Shown: in pieces, positions 28,028 to 36,660 of the stretch
Layout: every line of letters starts with the position of its first letter
Position numbering within the stretch: the first letter of the stretch is position 1
DNA from: Rhodovulum sp. P5
GTDB taxonomy: Bacteria; Pseudomonadota; Alphaproteobacteria; Rhodobacterales; Rhodobacteraceae
Length of the DNA stretch: 64,000 nt
Assembly: GCF_002079305.1 (NCBI RefSeq)
Contig: NZ_CP015039.1
Span: 2,191,501 to 2,255,500 of the forward strand
Direction: 5' to 3'
Translations under genes and position numbers: made by a program
Notes under the pieces: model-generated
Told to the model about the DNA's origin: nothing
What the model saw: only the letters and a program-made list of their open reading frames with translations
Databases searched by the model: none

Positions 28028-28435
28028 ATGCACGGCATGTCCAGATCGTCAGCCCCCTCCCAGCGTCAGCTTCGCGTCGGCGAGCTTATCCGTCGTACCT
28101 TGTCCGAGGTTCTGGCCCGCGGCGACGTGCACGACCCGGAGTTGAACCGGATGTCGATCACCGTGGGCGAGGTCCGCACCTCTCCCGACCTCAAGGTCGC
28201 CACGGCGTTCATCCTGCCGCTTGGCGGACGCGGGGCCGAGGACGCGCTGGAGGCGCTGCGCCGCAACAAGGGCGAATTGCGCCGGATGGTGTCGAAGAAG
28301 CTGACCCTGAAATTCTCGCCGGAATTGCGCTTTGCGCTGGACCAGACCTTCGACCAGATGGATGAAACCCGCCGCCTGTTGGCACAGGATGACGTGGCGC
28401 GCGACCTTGCCGATCCGGAAGCGGATGGGGCCTAG
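28028..28435 (+). CDS. rbfA: 30S ribosome-binding factor RbfA
   Basis: 135-residue KH-fold ribosome maturation factor with '[25 protein letters not shown]', '[24 protein letters not shown]' and '[15 protein letters not shown]'. The start is uncertain: ATG 28028 or ATG 28037, neither with a clear Shine-Dalgarno sequence. It lies upstream of the glycosidase-like gene and truB. Confidence 0.93.
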   Translation: MHGMSRSSAPSQRQLRVGELIRRTLSEVLARGDVHDPELNRMSITVGEVRTSPDLKVATAFILPLGGRGAEDALEALRRNKGELRRMVSKKLTLKFSPELRFALDQTFDQMDETRRLLAQDDVARDLADPEADGA

Positions 28436-29168
28436 GGCGTTTCTCATCGCGCTTGCCGCTGCGACTCTGCTTCCGGTCGTGGCATCCGCATCTTGTCGAG
28501 ACATGACCCATGAGGGGCGCGGCTATGCCGTGTGCAGCTTCGACCCGACCCTCAGCGATCTGCGGCTGTTCCGGCTTGACCCCGATGGCAGGGTGATCGG
28601 CACCTTCGCACAGCTTCAGTCGGTGCTGGCCAAACAGGGGCTGAGGCTGGCCTTTGCGATGAATGCGGGCATGTACCACCCCGACCGCAGGCCTGTGGGT
28701 TTGTATATCGAGGGCGGAGAGCCGCAGGCGCGCGCGGTCGCCTCCGCCGGGCCGGGCAATTTCGGGCTGCTGCCCAATGGTATCCTCTGCCTAAACGATG
28801 GATCGGCCCGCGTGATCGAAACCCGCACCTATGTTGCGGATCCGCCCGCCTGCCGCGATGCGACGCAATCGGGGCCGATGCTGGTGATCGACGGCGCGCT
28901 TCATCCCCGGTTTCTGGTGGACAGCACCTCGCGCTATGTCCGCAACGGTGTGGGTGTGGACGACGCCGGGATCGTGCATTTCGCGATATCCGACCGGCGC
29001 GTCACCTTCCACGAATTCGGGCGGCTGTTCCGCGACGTGTTGAAGACGCCGAATGCGCTGTACCTCGACGGCAAGGTCTCCAAGCTTTACGCGCCCGACC
29101 TCGGCCGCTTCGATCTCGGCCTGCCGATGGGCCCGATGGTGGGCGTGGTGGCGCACAGCCCGAGTTGA
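28425..29168 (+). CDS. DUF2233/NAGPA-type phosphodiester glycosidase family protein
   Basis: 247-residue exported protein with a signal peptide ([22 protein letters not shown]). The core has the family features '[24 protein letters not shown]', '[18 protein letters not shown]', '[16 protein letters not shown]', '[18 protein letters not shown]' and '[13 protein letters not shown]', as in the domain shared with the mammalian uncovering enzyme. Start ATG 28425 overlaps the rbfA stop by 11 bp. The substrate is unknown. It sits consistently between rbfA and truB in this group. Confidence 0.86.
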   Translation: MGPRAFLIALAAATLLPVVASASCRDMTHEGRGYAVCSFDPTLSDLRLFRLDPDGRVIGTFAQLQSVLAKQGLRLAFAMNAGMYHPDRRPVGLYIEGGEPQARAVASAGPGNFGLLPNGILCLNDGSARVIETRTYVADPPACRDATQSGPMLVIDGALHPRFLVDSTSRYVRNGVGVDDAGIVHFAISDRRVTFHEFGRLFRDVLKTPNALYLDGKVSKLYAPDLGRFDLGLPMGPMVGVVAHSPS

Positions 29169-29228
29169 CGGCGCCCGGCGGGTTCGGTAGCACGCCAGCC
29201 TCACAAGATCACAGGTGGAGCGAGAAGA

Positions 29229-30134
29229 GTGGGACGCAGCCGGAAGGGACGCGACATTTCGGGGTGGCTGGTCGTGGACAAGCCCGCGGGGCTGACCTCG
29301 AACGCCGTGGTCAACAAGGTGCGCTGGGCCTTTCAGGCGAAGAAGGCGGGCCATGCCGGCACGCTCGACCCCGCGGCGACGGGCGTTCTGGCCATCGCGC
29401 TGGGCGAGGCGACGAAGACCGTGCCCTATATCACCGATGCGCTGAAGGCCTATAGGTTCACCGTCCGCCTCGGCGCGGCGACCAATACCGACGATGCAGA
29501 GGGGGAGGTCATCGCGACCTCGGACAAGCGCCCGACGGATGCGGATATCGCCGCCGCGCTGCCCGCCTTCGTTGGCGATATCGACCAGATCCCGCCGAAG
29601 TTTTCCGCCGTCAAGATCGACGGGGAACGCGCCTATGCCCTGGCCCGCGCGGGCGAAGAGGTCGAGATCGCAGCGCGCCCGCTTTATGTCGACAGCCTTG
29701 AGATGGTCGCGCGGCCCGATGCCGATCATGTCGAGCTTGAAATGGTCTGCGGCAAGGGTGGCTATGTGCGCTCCATCGCGCGCGATCTTGGGGAAGCGCT
29801 GGGATGCCTCGGCCATGTCGAAAGCCTTCGGCGCGTGTGGTCCGGCCCGTTCGACGCAGAGGACGGCATAGGCATGGACCTGATCGAAGAACTTGCCCGG
29901 ACACCGGAGATCGACGCCTATCTGCGCCCGCTGGAAGAAGGGCTGGCCGATCTGCCGGAACTGCCGACCACACCGGAAGGCGCGACACGGCTGCGCAACG
30001 GCAACCCCGGCATCGTCCTGAGTTCCGAGGCGGAATATGGCGAGGAGGCCTGGGCATCCTTCGACGGGCAGGCCGTGGCGGTTGGCGTCTACAAGGCGGG
30101 GGAATTGCATCCCAGCCGGGTGTTCAACGGGTAA
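29229..30134 (+). CDS. truB: tRNA pseudouridine(55) synthase
   Basis: 301-residue TruB: '[20 protein letters not shown]', the catalytic Asp47 in '[12 protein letters not shown]', then '[15 protein letters not shown]', '[21 protein letters not shown]' and '[16 protein letters not shown]'. It converts U55 of tRNA to pseudouridine. GTG start with GGTGGAG upstream. It ends the rbfA-truB group. Confidence 0.95.
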   Translation: MGRSRKGRDISGWLVVDKPAGLTSNAVVNKVRWAFQAKKAGHAGTLDPAATGVLAIALGEATKTVPYITDALKAYRFTVRLGAATNTDDAEGEVIATSDKRPTDADIAAALPAFVGDIDQIPPKFSAVKIDGERAYALARAGEEVEIAARPLYVDSLEMVARPDADHVELEMVCGKGGYVRSIARDLGEALGCLGHVESLRRVWSGPFDAEDGIGMDLIEELARTPEIDAYLRPLEEGLADLPELPTTPEGATRLRNGNPGIVLSSEAEYGEEAWASFDGQAVAVGVYKAGELHPSRVFNG

Positions 30135-30446
30135 GTGCCGGGGCGCCTGACTCTCCCTGTTCCACTTCCCCTGTTCCACTTCGGACCCGCGACATTCTCA
30201 GTGGATCGGGGAGCCGTGCCATCGACGGGCCGAGGCGTGGCGATCCAACGGAAGAGTTGCCCACTTTATCGGGCAATGTTCGGCGGACGTGCGAGCGGAG
30301 CGCCGGCTTCACCAGATCGCCGGGCCGTGGGGTCGGCCCGTCGATGGCGCGGCGGCCTTGCGGCCTTGACTCCGCGCATGGTCAGACCATGCCGAAACGC
30401 CCAGTCGGTTAGAAAATCAAGCCAAAGGCCATTGCCCTTGACCGGG
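30135..30446. other. Intergenic region, 312 bp, between convergent truB and DUF2783
   Basis: It carries the 14-bp tandem duplication noted separately. Open frames exist on both strands but have no ribosome site or recognisable product. I see no T-tailed hairpin. Confidence 0.4.
30155..30182. repeat. Perfect tandem duplication of 14 bp
   Basis: CCCTGTTCCACTTC occurs twice back to back (30155-30168 and 30169-30182), 20 bp after the truB stop. It lies outside any gene, so it is likely a replication-slippage duplication. Confidence 0.9.
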
Positions 30447-30644
30447 TCAGAGCTTGCGCCGGGGATTGGCCAACTCCAGCGCCTCGCTCAGCACCTCGCG
30501 GTCGCCGATATGGTTGGCGAGGATCAGGATCAACTGGGCGTTCAGCGCATGGCTTTCCGCCTCGCTCAGGCCCCGATGGGCGCTCAGAAGCTCGGTATAG
30601 AACCCGTCATGGTCATCAAGGTTGGGGGTCGTGATGAGCTTCAC
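30447..30644 (-). CDS. DUF2783 domain-containing protein
   Basis: 65-residue protein recognised as DUF2783 ('TTPNLDDHDGFYTELLSAHRGL', 'ALNAQLILILANHIGD'). GTG 30644 is chosen because GGGAGG lies 7 bp upstream and the family begins there; this makes a GTGA overlap with the upstream monooxygenase stop. DUF2783 proteins are regularly encoded directly after class A flavin monooxygenases that act on aromatic acids; their function is not established. Confidence 0.8.
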   Translation of the reverse strand: MKLITTPNLDDHDGFYTELLSAHRGLSEAESHALNAQLILILANHIGDREVLSEALELANPRRKL

Positions 30645-32191
30645 AGCCGCCCCTCCCACAGTTCCGCCAGGGCCGCGTTGACCTGTGCGGCGTCACACTC
30701 CACCCAACGCGCGGCGATCACCCGGTCGGGCCGCAGAAGGTAGAGCGCCCGCGGCGCATCGCCAAGGAACTGGGCCCGGACCTTGTCGGTCACGGCCATC
30801 TCAAGGCAGGGCACCGGCACGCCCTTGGGTGCGGGACCGTTCAGCGCCAGCAGCGTGACATCCTCGCCCAGCCGGTCGAACAGCCAGCCATTGCCCTGGG
30901 GCACGTCCGGCACGACGGCACCGGGCCGTGTCATCGGCGGCAGCAGGGCATCGTCGGGGCCGGCGCTGTCATAGACGCAGCCATGGGACAGGCGGCCGGA
31001 ATTGACCCAGCCGCGCGCGAAATCCGCCTTGCGCGCCAGACCCAGCACCTGATCGCGGAACAGCCGCTCCACCCCGGCGGCGGGCGTGATGAACCGTGCC
31101 GCGGCGGTGGATTGCCGGATATCGGCCTCGGCCGCCTGCACCCGTTCCCGGTCATAGCTGTCGATCAGGCGTTCGGGCGCGCGCCCGTCCAGAACCGCGG
31201 CCAGTTTCCAGCCGAGATTCTCGACATCCTGCAACCCGCCATTGCCGCCCCGTGCCCCATAAGGCGGCACAAGATGCGCGGAATCGCCCAGAAAGATCAC
31301 CCGGCCATGGACGAAGTTGTGCAGCCGCCGGCACTGGAACTTGTAGACGCTGACCCATTCCAGCTCGAAATCCGGGCCGACCAGCTTTTCGATCCGCGGG
31401 ATGACGTTTTCAGGCCTGGCCTCTTGCGCGGCATCGGCATCGGGGCCCAGTTGCAGATCGAGCCGATAGATATTGTCGGCCTGCCGCTGCAACAACGCCG
31501 ACTGCCCGTCATGGAAGGTCGGGTCGAACCAGAACCAGCGTTCGGCCGGAAAGTCGGCGGCCATCTCGATATCGGCGATGAGGAACCGCTCCTCGTACAT
31601 CTCGCCCTCGAAATCGAGATCGAGGATCGCCCGCATCGTGGACCGCGCGCCATCGCAGGCCAGCACATACTCCGCCGAAAGGCCATAGCGCCCGTCGGGC
31701 GTGCGCACCGTCACATGGGCTTCGTCCCCGGTGTCATCGACCGACGTCGCGCGGTTGCGGAAGCGCAGATCGATCAGGGGCTCGGCCAGGGCACGTTCGG
31801 CCAGAAACTCCTCGACATAATATTGCTGGAGATTGGCGAAGACGGGCAGGCGATTGCCCGGTTCGCTCTCCAGGTCGAAGTCGCAGACCTCGTCATCGCC
31901 ATGGCAGACGCGGCCGATGCTCCACGGGACGGCCTTCTCAAGAACCTTGTCGGCGATACCCAGACGGTCGAACAGGTGCAGGCTGCGCCGCGACCAGCCG
32001 ATGGCGCGGGACCCCGCGGCGACCGTATTGCCATCGTCCAGCACGACGGACGGAATGCCCCGACCGGCAAGGTCCAGCGCGATGGACAGCCCGACCGGCC
32101 CGGCCCCCACGACGATCACCTTGTGGCGCGGCTCCTGTCCGGTCAGGCCCGGGGGCGCCACGTAGGGGAACGTCTTGTGGTCATAGGGCAT
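30641..32191 (-). CDS. FAD-dependent aromatic monooxygenase (MhpA/PheA-like)
   Basis: 516-residue class A flavoprotein hydroxylase. The dinucleotide motif VVGAGPVGLSIALDLAGRG starts at residue 26. The DG and GD motifs appear as 'LACDGARSTMR' and 'GRVIFLGDSAHLVPPYGARG', and the protein continues into the long C-terminal thioredoxin-like domain of phenol/hydroxyphenylpropionate hydroxylases. Start ATG 32191 has GGGAGA upstream. It is followed by DUF2783. The likely reaction is hydroxylation of a phenolic or hydroxybenzoic acid. No ring-cleavage gene lies nearby, so the pathway is incomplete here. Confidence 0.86.
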   Translation of the reverse strand: MPYDHKTFPYVAPPGLTGQEPRHKVIVVGAGPVGLSIALDLAGRGIPSVVLDDGNTVAAGSRAIGWSRRSLHLFDRLGIADKVLEKAVPWSIGRVCHGDDEVCDFDLESEPGNRLPVFANLQQYYVEEFLAERALAEPLIDLRFRNRATSVDDTGDEAHVTVRTPDGRYGLSAEYVLACDGARSTMRAILDLDFEGEMYEERFLIADIEMAADFPAERWFWFDPTFHDGQSALLQRQADNIYRLDLQLGPDADAAQEARPENVIPRIEKLVGPDFELEWVSVYKFQCRRLHNFVHGRVIFLGDSAHLVPPYGARGGNGGLQDVENLGWKLAAVLDGRAPERLIDSYDRERVQAAEADIRQSTAAARFITPAAGVERLFRDQVLGLARKADFARGWVNSGRLSHGCVYDSAGPDDALLPPMTRPGAVVPDVPQGNGWLFDRLGEDVTLLALNGPAPKGVPVPCLEMAVTDKVRAQFLGDAPRALYLLRPDRVIAARWVECDAAQVNAALAELWEGRL

Positions 32192-32663
32192 CAGGCAATC
32201 TCCCGCCATGCAGGCTGCCGTGCGCTTTAGCGCGACCGGCGCCGCAAGAAAACCCACGGAGCGCGGACAGTCTTAACCGCTTGCCGCGTCGTCCGTCAGA
32301 CCGGGCCGCCCACTCGCAGCACCGGATTGACGAATGCGCCCTGACTAGAACACGGCCTCCCGCGGTCTGGGCGGGGTCACAGGCCATCGCGTCTCCCCCA
32401 GCGTTCTTTTTGTTGTCCTTCTCCCATATATTAACCTCTGTCAGTCGGTCAGCCGCTGCAACCGCTTTTTTTCTGTGCTTTTGGCCAAGCATTGCACAAC
32501 CGCTGTGCGAGAGGGCCGGCCACCGCGGCAGGGGCCCTCCGGCACCGGGCACCGCTCCGCCGGTTCGGACCGGGCGCCGCGCCGAAATCGCATCTGGTCA
32601 ACGCAACCAGACCGCGCAAAAGTGGCCGCAGCATCGGACAGGCAGACCGGGAGGAGAACAGTC
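32192..32663. other. Divergent promoter region, 472 bp
   Basis: The region separates the leftward monooxygenase from the rightward thiolase and should hold both promoters. It has a T-rich stretch around 32405-32470 and the inverted repeat at 32593-32611 listed separately. No gene recognised. Confidence 0.45.
32593..32611. promoter_or_regulatory. Inverted repeat TCTGGT-N7-ACCAGA, candidate operator of the thiolase gene
   Basis: Perfect 6+6 bp inverted repeat 53 bp upstream of the thiolase ATG, the usual place for a repressor site of TetR/GntR type. No regulator gene is adjacent. Candidate only. Confidence 0.35.
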
Positions 32664-33839
32664 ATGACCGGTATCGTCATCCTCGGCGGCGCACGCACCG
32701 CCATCGGCGCCTTCGGGGGCAGCCTTTCCGGCGTCCCGCCCATCGAACTGGCACGGATCGTGTCCAAGGCCGCGCTGGCACGGGCCAAGCTGAAAGGCGA
32801 CCGGGTTGGGCATGTCGCCTTCGGCCACATCATCAATACCGAGGCGCGGGACATGTACCTTTCCCGCGTGGCCGCGATAGAGGCCGGCATCCCCGAGACC
32901 TGCCCGGCGATGAACGTCAACCGGCTGTGCGGGTCGGGGGCCCAGGCGGTCGTTTCCGTGGCGCAGGCGCTGATGCTGGGCGATGCGGAATTCGGGCTGG
33001 CCGGTGGCGCCGAATCGATGAGCCGCACGCCCCATATCCTGTCCGCGGCCCGCTTTGGCCGGAAGATGGGGGATACTGCCGCCACCGACATGATGCTGGG
33101 CGCGCTGAACTGCCCCTTCGGCACCGGGCATATGGGTGTGACCGCCGAAAACGTGGCCGCCGAGCACGACATCAGCCGCGCCGACCAGGACGCCTTTGCC
33201 CTGCAAAGCCAGGAACGCGCAGCATGGGCGATTGCCGAAGGCCGTTTCGATAGCGAGATCGTCCCGGTCGAGGTCACACGCGGGCGCGAAACGGTCAGCT
33301 TTACCCGCGACGAACACCCCAAGGCGGCCACGCTGGAGGCCCTTGCCGGCCTCAAACCCGCCTTCCGCAAGGACGGGACGGTGACCGCGGGCAATGCCAG
33401 CGGGATCAATGACGGCGCGGCGGCGCTGATCCTTGCCCGCGAAGACGCGGCAGAGCGGGAGGGGCTGACACCCCGCGCGCGCCTTTTGGGCTATGCCCAT
33501 GCCGGGGTCGCCCCCGACATGATGGGGCTGGGTCCGATCCCGGCAGTCGAGACGCTTGTCGGCAAGCTCGGGCTGGGGGTCGCGGACTTCGACGTGGTCG
33601 AGAACAACGAGGCCTTCGCCGCGCAGGCGCTGGCGGTGAACCGGGCGCTGGATCTTGACCCCGCGCGGGTGAACCCCAATGGCGGTGCCATCGCGCTCGG
33701 CCACCCGGTCGGGGCGACAGGCGCGATCCTGACGGTCAAGGCGCTTTACGAACTGGACAGGGTCGATGGCCGCCGTGCGCTGGTGACGATGTGCATTGGC
33801 GGCGGGCAGGGAATCGCACTGGCGCTGGAACGTCTTTGA
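32664..33839 (+). CDS. Acetyl-CoA C-acyltransferase (thiolase, BktB/PhaA-like)
   Basis: 391-residue thiolase II. The acyl-accepting Cys89 is in 'MNVNRLCGSGAQAV', His347 in 'AIALGHPVGATGA' and the deprotonating Cys377 in 'VTMCIGGGQG'. 'NEAFAAQALAVNRAL' is also canonical. The sequence is nearer to BktB-type than to the FadA type. ATG 32664 has GGGAGGAG upstream. It stands alone, not with a reductase or PHA synthase, so degradative or biosynthetic use cannot be decided. Confidence 0.9.
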   Translation: MTGIVILGGARTAIGAFGGSLSGVPPIELARIVSKAALARAKLKGDRVGHVAFGHIINTEARDMYLSRVAAIEAGIPETCPAMNVNRLCGSGAQAVVSVAQALMLGDAEFGLAGGAESMSRTPHILSAARFGRKMGDTAATDMMLGALNCPFGTGHMGVTAENVAAEHDISRADQDAFALQSQERAAWAIAEGRFDSEIVPVEVTRGRETVSFTRDEHPKAATLEALAGLKPAFRKDGTVTAGNASGINDGAAALILAREDAAEREGLTPRARLLGYAHAGVAPDMMGLGPIPAVETLVGKLGLGVADFDVVENNEAFAAQALAVNRALDLDPARVNPNGGAIALGHPVGATGAILTVKALYELDRVDGRRALVTMCIGGGQGIALALERL

Positions 33840-34040
33840 CGGGGCAAAGGGCAGCCCCCGCCGCCCCCCGAACCGATAGGCACGCGCGTCTGACGAGACG
33901 CGGATCGGCGCCTTGACCCCAGAACGGGCACACGCCCGTTTCCGGCAAGGCCATGACGCCGTGGCGATTTTCTGCCCCCGTTAATCGGCCATTCACCTCG
34001 ATACGGAAAATTCTCTTCAAACGACTCGGAGACTCCGTTG

Positions 34041-36620
34041 ATGGACGTAGCAGAAAGACTTGCCCGGGAACGGCGCGCCCGCCTTGCGGCGGAACAACTG
34101 CTCGATCAGAAAAGCCGCGAGCTTTTCGAAGCCAATCGCCGCCTGTCCCAACATGCGCGCTCCCTGTCGGAAGAGATCGTCCAGACCCGCCAGACGGCGG
34201 AGGAATTGCGCGGCCGCAACAGCAAGGTGATGTCCGAACTTGCCGTCGTCTCCAAGGAATTCAACGTGGCCAAGCAACGGCTGTGGGATTCGCTGGAAAC
34301 CGTGCGTGACGGGTTTGCCCTGTTCGATTCCAAGGACAGGCTGGTGATCGCCAACAATGCCTATCTGTCGGTCTTCGACGGGTTGGAGGATGTCCGGCCG
34401 GGCATCCGCTATGACGAGATCATTCGCCTGATCGTCGAGGAAGGCATCGTCGATATCGGCGAAGACGACCCCCATGACTGGGTCGAGAAGATGCTGACGC
34501 GGTGGCACGAGGACCCGGTGCCGTCCAAGGTGATCCGGCTTTGGGACGGCACCTATGTCAAGATGCTGGACCGCCGGGCGCCGTCGGGTGACGTCGTGTG
34601 CCTGTCATCGAACATTACCGACATGATGCGCATGTGGGCCGCGGTGGAGGCGGTGCCGGACGGCTTCGTCCTTTATGACCACGACGACCGCCTGGTGATG
34701 TGCAACGACCGGTACAAGGAAATCTATGCCGAAAGCGCCGAGGCGCTGGTTCCCGGCAACCGGTTCGAGGAAATCCTGCGCTTCGGCCTTGAACGCGGCC
34801 AGTACGAAGAGGCAATCGGCCACGAGGATGAATGGCTGTCCGAACGGATGAACCGCCATTTCAACCCCGGCGGCCCGATCGAGCAGGAATTGAGCGACGG
34901 CCGCTGGCTGCGGATCCTCGAACAGCGCACCCCCGATGGCGGTCTGGTCGGCCTGCGCGTCGACATCACCCAGCAGAAGCGCCAGCAGGAAGCGCTGGAG
35001 CGCGCCCGCGTCGCGGCCGAAGCGGCGAACCGCGCCAAATCCGCCTTCCTCGCGAATATGAGCCATGAACTGCGAACCCCGATGAACGGTGTCGTGGGGA
35101 TGGCGGAACTTCTGTGCGAGACATCGCTTTCCGACGAACAGCGGCTTTACGCCCAGACGATCCGCGATTCAGGCGAGGCGCTTCTGGGGCTGCTGAATGA
35201 CGTGCTCGACTATTCCAAGATCGAGGCGGAAAAACTGCAACTGCACCCCGAACCGTTCGACCTGGAACGCACGATCCACGAGGTCGTGATGCTCTTGCAG
35301 GCGCCGGCGCGGGACAAGGCGCTGGACATGATCATCGACTACGACCTGTTCCTGCCCACCCATTTCATCGGCGACCGGGGCCGCATCCGCCAGATCCTGA
35401 CCAACCTGATCGGCAATGCCGTGAAGTTCACCGAAGAGGGCCACGTGCTGGTGCGCGTTGTCGGCTTCGACGATCTTGACGGGAAATCGCGCCAGATCAT
35501 CGTGACTGTCGAGGATACCGGCATCGGCATCGCCCACGATCTGCAGCAGCATGTCTTCGGCGAGTTCAACCAGGTCGAGGATCAGCAGAACCGGAAATTC
35601 GAAGGCACCGGGCTGGGCCTTGCGATCACCAAGCGCCTGGTCGAGATGATGGGCGGGGAAATCTGGCTGATCTCGGAAAAAGGGGCGGGGTCCTGTTTCG
35701 GCTTCAGCGTCAAGCTGCCGGCGACCGAGGCGACCGAACCCGAACCGACCGCCGACAGCATCGGCGCCCGCAATGTCGTGGTGGTTGACGACCAGGAGGT
35801 CAACCGCACGATCCTGGAACGCCAGCTGGGCCAGTTCGGGATGAACGTCGTCAGCCACATGGCGGGCGAACTGGCGATGGAGGATGCGCTCAAGGCCGAC
35901 CTCGTCGTGACCGACCACCGCATGCCCGGCATGGACGGTGTCGACTTTGCACAGGCCCTGCGGGACCGGGGCTATGCCGCGCCGATCCTGATGCTGACCT
36001 CGAACCCCTCGATGATGGCCGACCGGGACAAGGCGTCAGAGGCCGGCATCAAGATGATCCTGCAAAAACCGGTGCTGCGCCGCACGCTTTACGATGCGAT
36101 TACAGAGATCGCACCCGCCGCAATCGAGCCGCCGGTCGCGGAGGTCGCTGACTCCTCCGACAGGACGATGCGCGTGCTTGCGGCAGAGGACAACCAGACC
36201 AACCGGCTGGTCCTGGAAAAGATGCTGTCGGGCCTGAACATCGACTTGCGCTTTGCCACCGATGGCAACGAGGCGGTGTTCCGCTTCTGCGAAGAGCGTC
36301 CCGACCTGATCCTGATGGATATCTCGATGCCCCATTGCGACGGCAAGACGGCCACGCGGCGCATTCGCGAGATCGAGAGCGACGGCGACGATCCCCCGGT
36401 CGAGATCGTCGCGCTGACCGCCCACGCGATGAGTGGCGATGCCGACGAGATTCTGGCGGCCGGGCTGAACGCCTATCTGACCAAGCCGCTGCGCAAGAAC
36501 GACATCGTGGCCGCGATCGCCGCGGCGCGGCCGGAAGACTGTGCACCGCTGCACGTTGCGGACACCGGGGCAAGCGCCGGGCCGCGGCTTGCGCCCGAAC
36601 CGGCATTGCAGGCCGGCTGA
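34041..36620 (+). CDS. Soluble hybrid histidine kinase, PAS-PAS-HisKA-HATPase-REC-REC
   Basis: 859-residue sensor kinase without membrane helices. Residues 1-80 are a charged coiled coil. Two PAS-like domains follow (about 81-195 and 200-312; 'DGFALFDSKDRLVIANNAY' and 'DGFVLYDHDDRLVMCNDRY'). The H-box is 'ANMSHELRTPMNG' with His342. The ATP-binding N, G1 and G2 boxes are 'LIGNAVKFT', 'VEDTGIGI' and 'GTGLGLAI'. Two receiver domains come last ('VVDDQEVNRTIL...TDHRMPGMDG' and 'LAAEDNQTNRLVL...LMDISMPHCDG'). ATG 34041 is preferred over TTG 34038. No partner regulator is adjacent; the signal is unknown. Confidence 0.9.
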   Translation: MDVAERLARERRARLAAEQLLDQKSRELFEANRRLSQHARSLSEEIVQTRQTAEELRGRNSKVMSELAVVSKEFNVAKQRLWDSLETVRDGFALFDSKDRLVIANNAYLSVFDGLEDVRPGIRYDEIIRLIVEEGIVDIGEDDPHDWVEKMLTRWHEDPVPSKVIRLWDGTYVKMLDRRAPSGDVVCLSSNITDMMRMWAAVEAVPDGFVLYDHDDRLVMCNDRYKEIYAESAEALVPGNRFEEILRFGLERGQYEEAIGHEDEWLSERMNRHFNPGGPIEQELSDGRWLRILEQRTPDGGLVGLRVDITQQKRQQEALERARVAAEAANRAKSAFLANMSHELRTPMNGVVGMAELLCETSLSDEQRLYAQTIRDSGEALLGLLNDVLDYSKIEAEKLQLHPEPFDLERTIHEVVMLLQAPARDKALDMIIDYDLFLPTHFIGDRGRIRQILTNLIGNAVKFTEEGHVLVRVVGFDDLDGKSRQIIVTVEDTGIGIAHDLQQHVFGEFNQVEDQQNRKFEGTGLGLAITKRLVEMMGGEIWLISEKGAGSCFGFSVKLPATEATEPEPTADSIGARNVVVVDDQEVNRTILERQLGQFGMNVVSHMAGELAMEDALKADLVVTDHRMPGMDGVDFAQALRDRGYAAPILMLTSNPSMMADRDKASEAGIKMILQKPVLRRTLYDAITEIAPAAIEPPVAEVADSSDRTMRVLAAEDNQTNRLVLEKMLSGLNIDLRFATDGNEAVFRFCEERPDLILMDISMPHCDGKTATRRIREIESDGDDPPVEIVALTAHAMSGDADEILAAGLNAYLTKPLRKNDIVAAIAAARPEDCAPLHVADTGASAGPRLAPEPALQAG

Positions 36621-36660
36621 CGGCCGGGCCCTGCCGGCCCGCAACCGCCGCCGCGGCGCG

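Noticed and set aside
30135-30743. Open frame on the + strand after truB
   Set aside because: It overlaps DUF2783 and the monooxygenase antisense, lacks a ribosome site and starts without a plausible domain.
34541-34568. TGATCC followed by TA within the hybrid kinase gene
   Set aside because: The spacer is 17 bp, it lies inside a coding region, and there is no gene start downstream.
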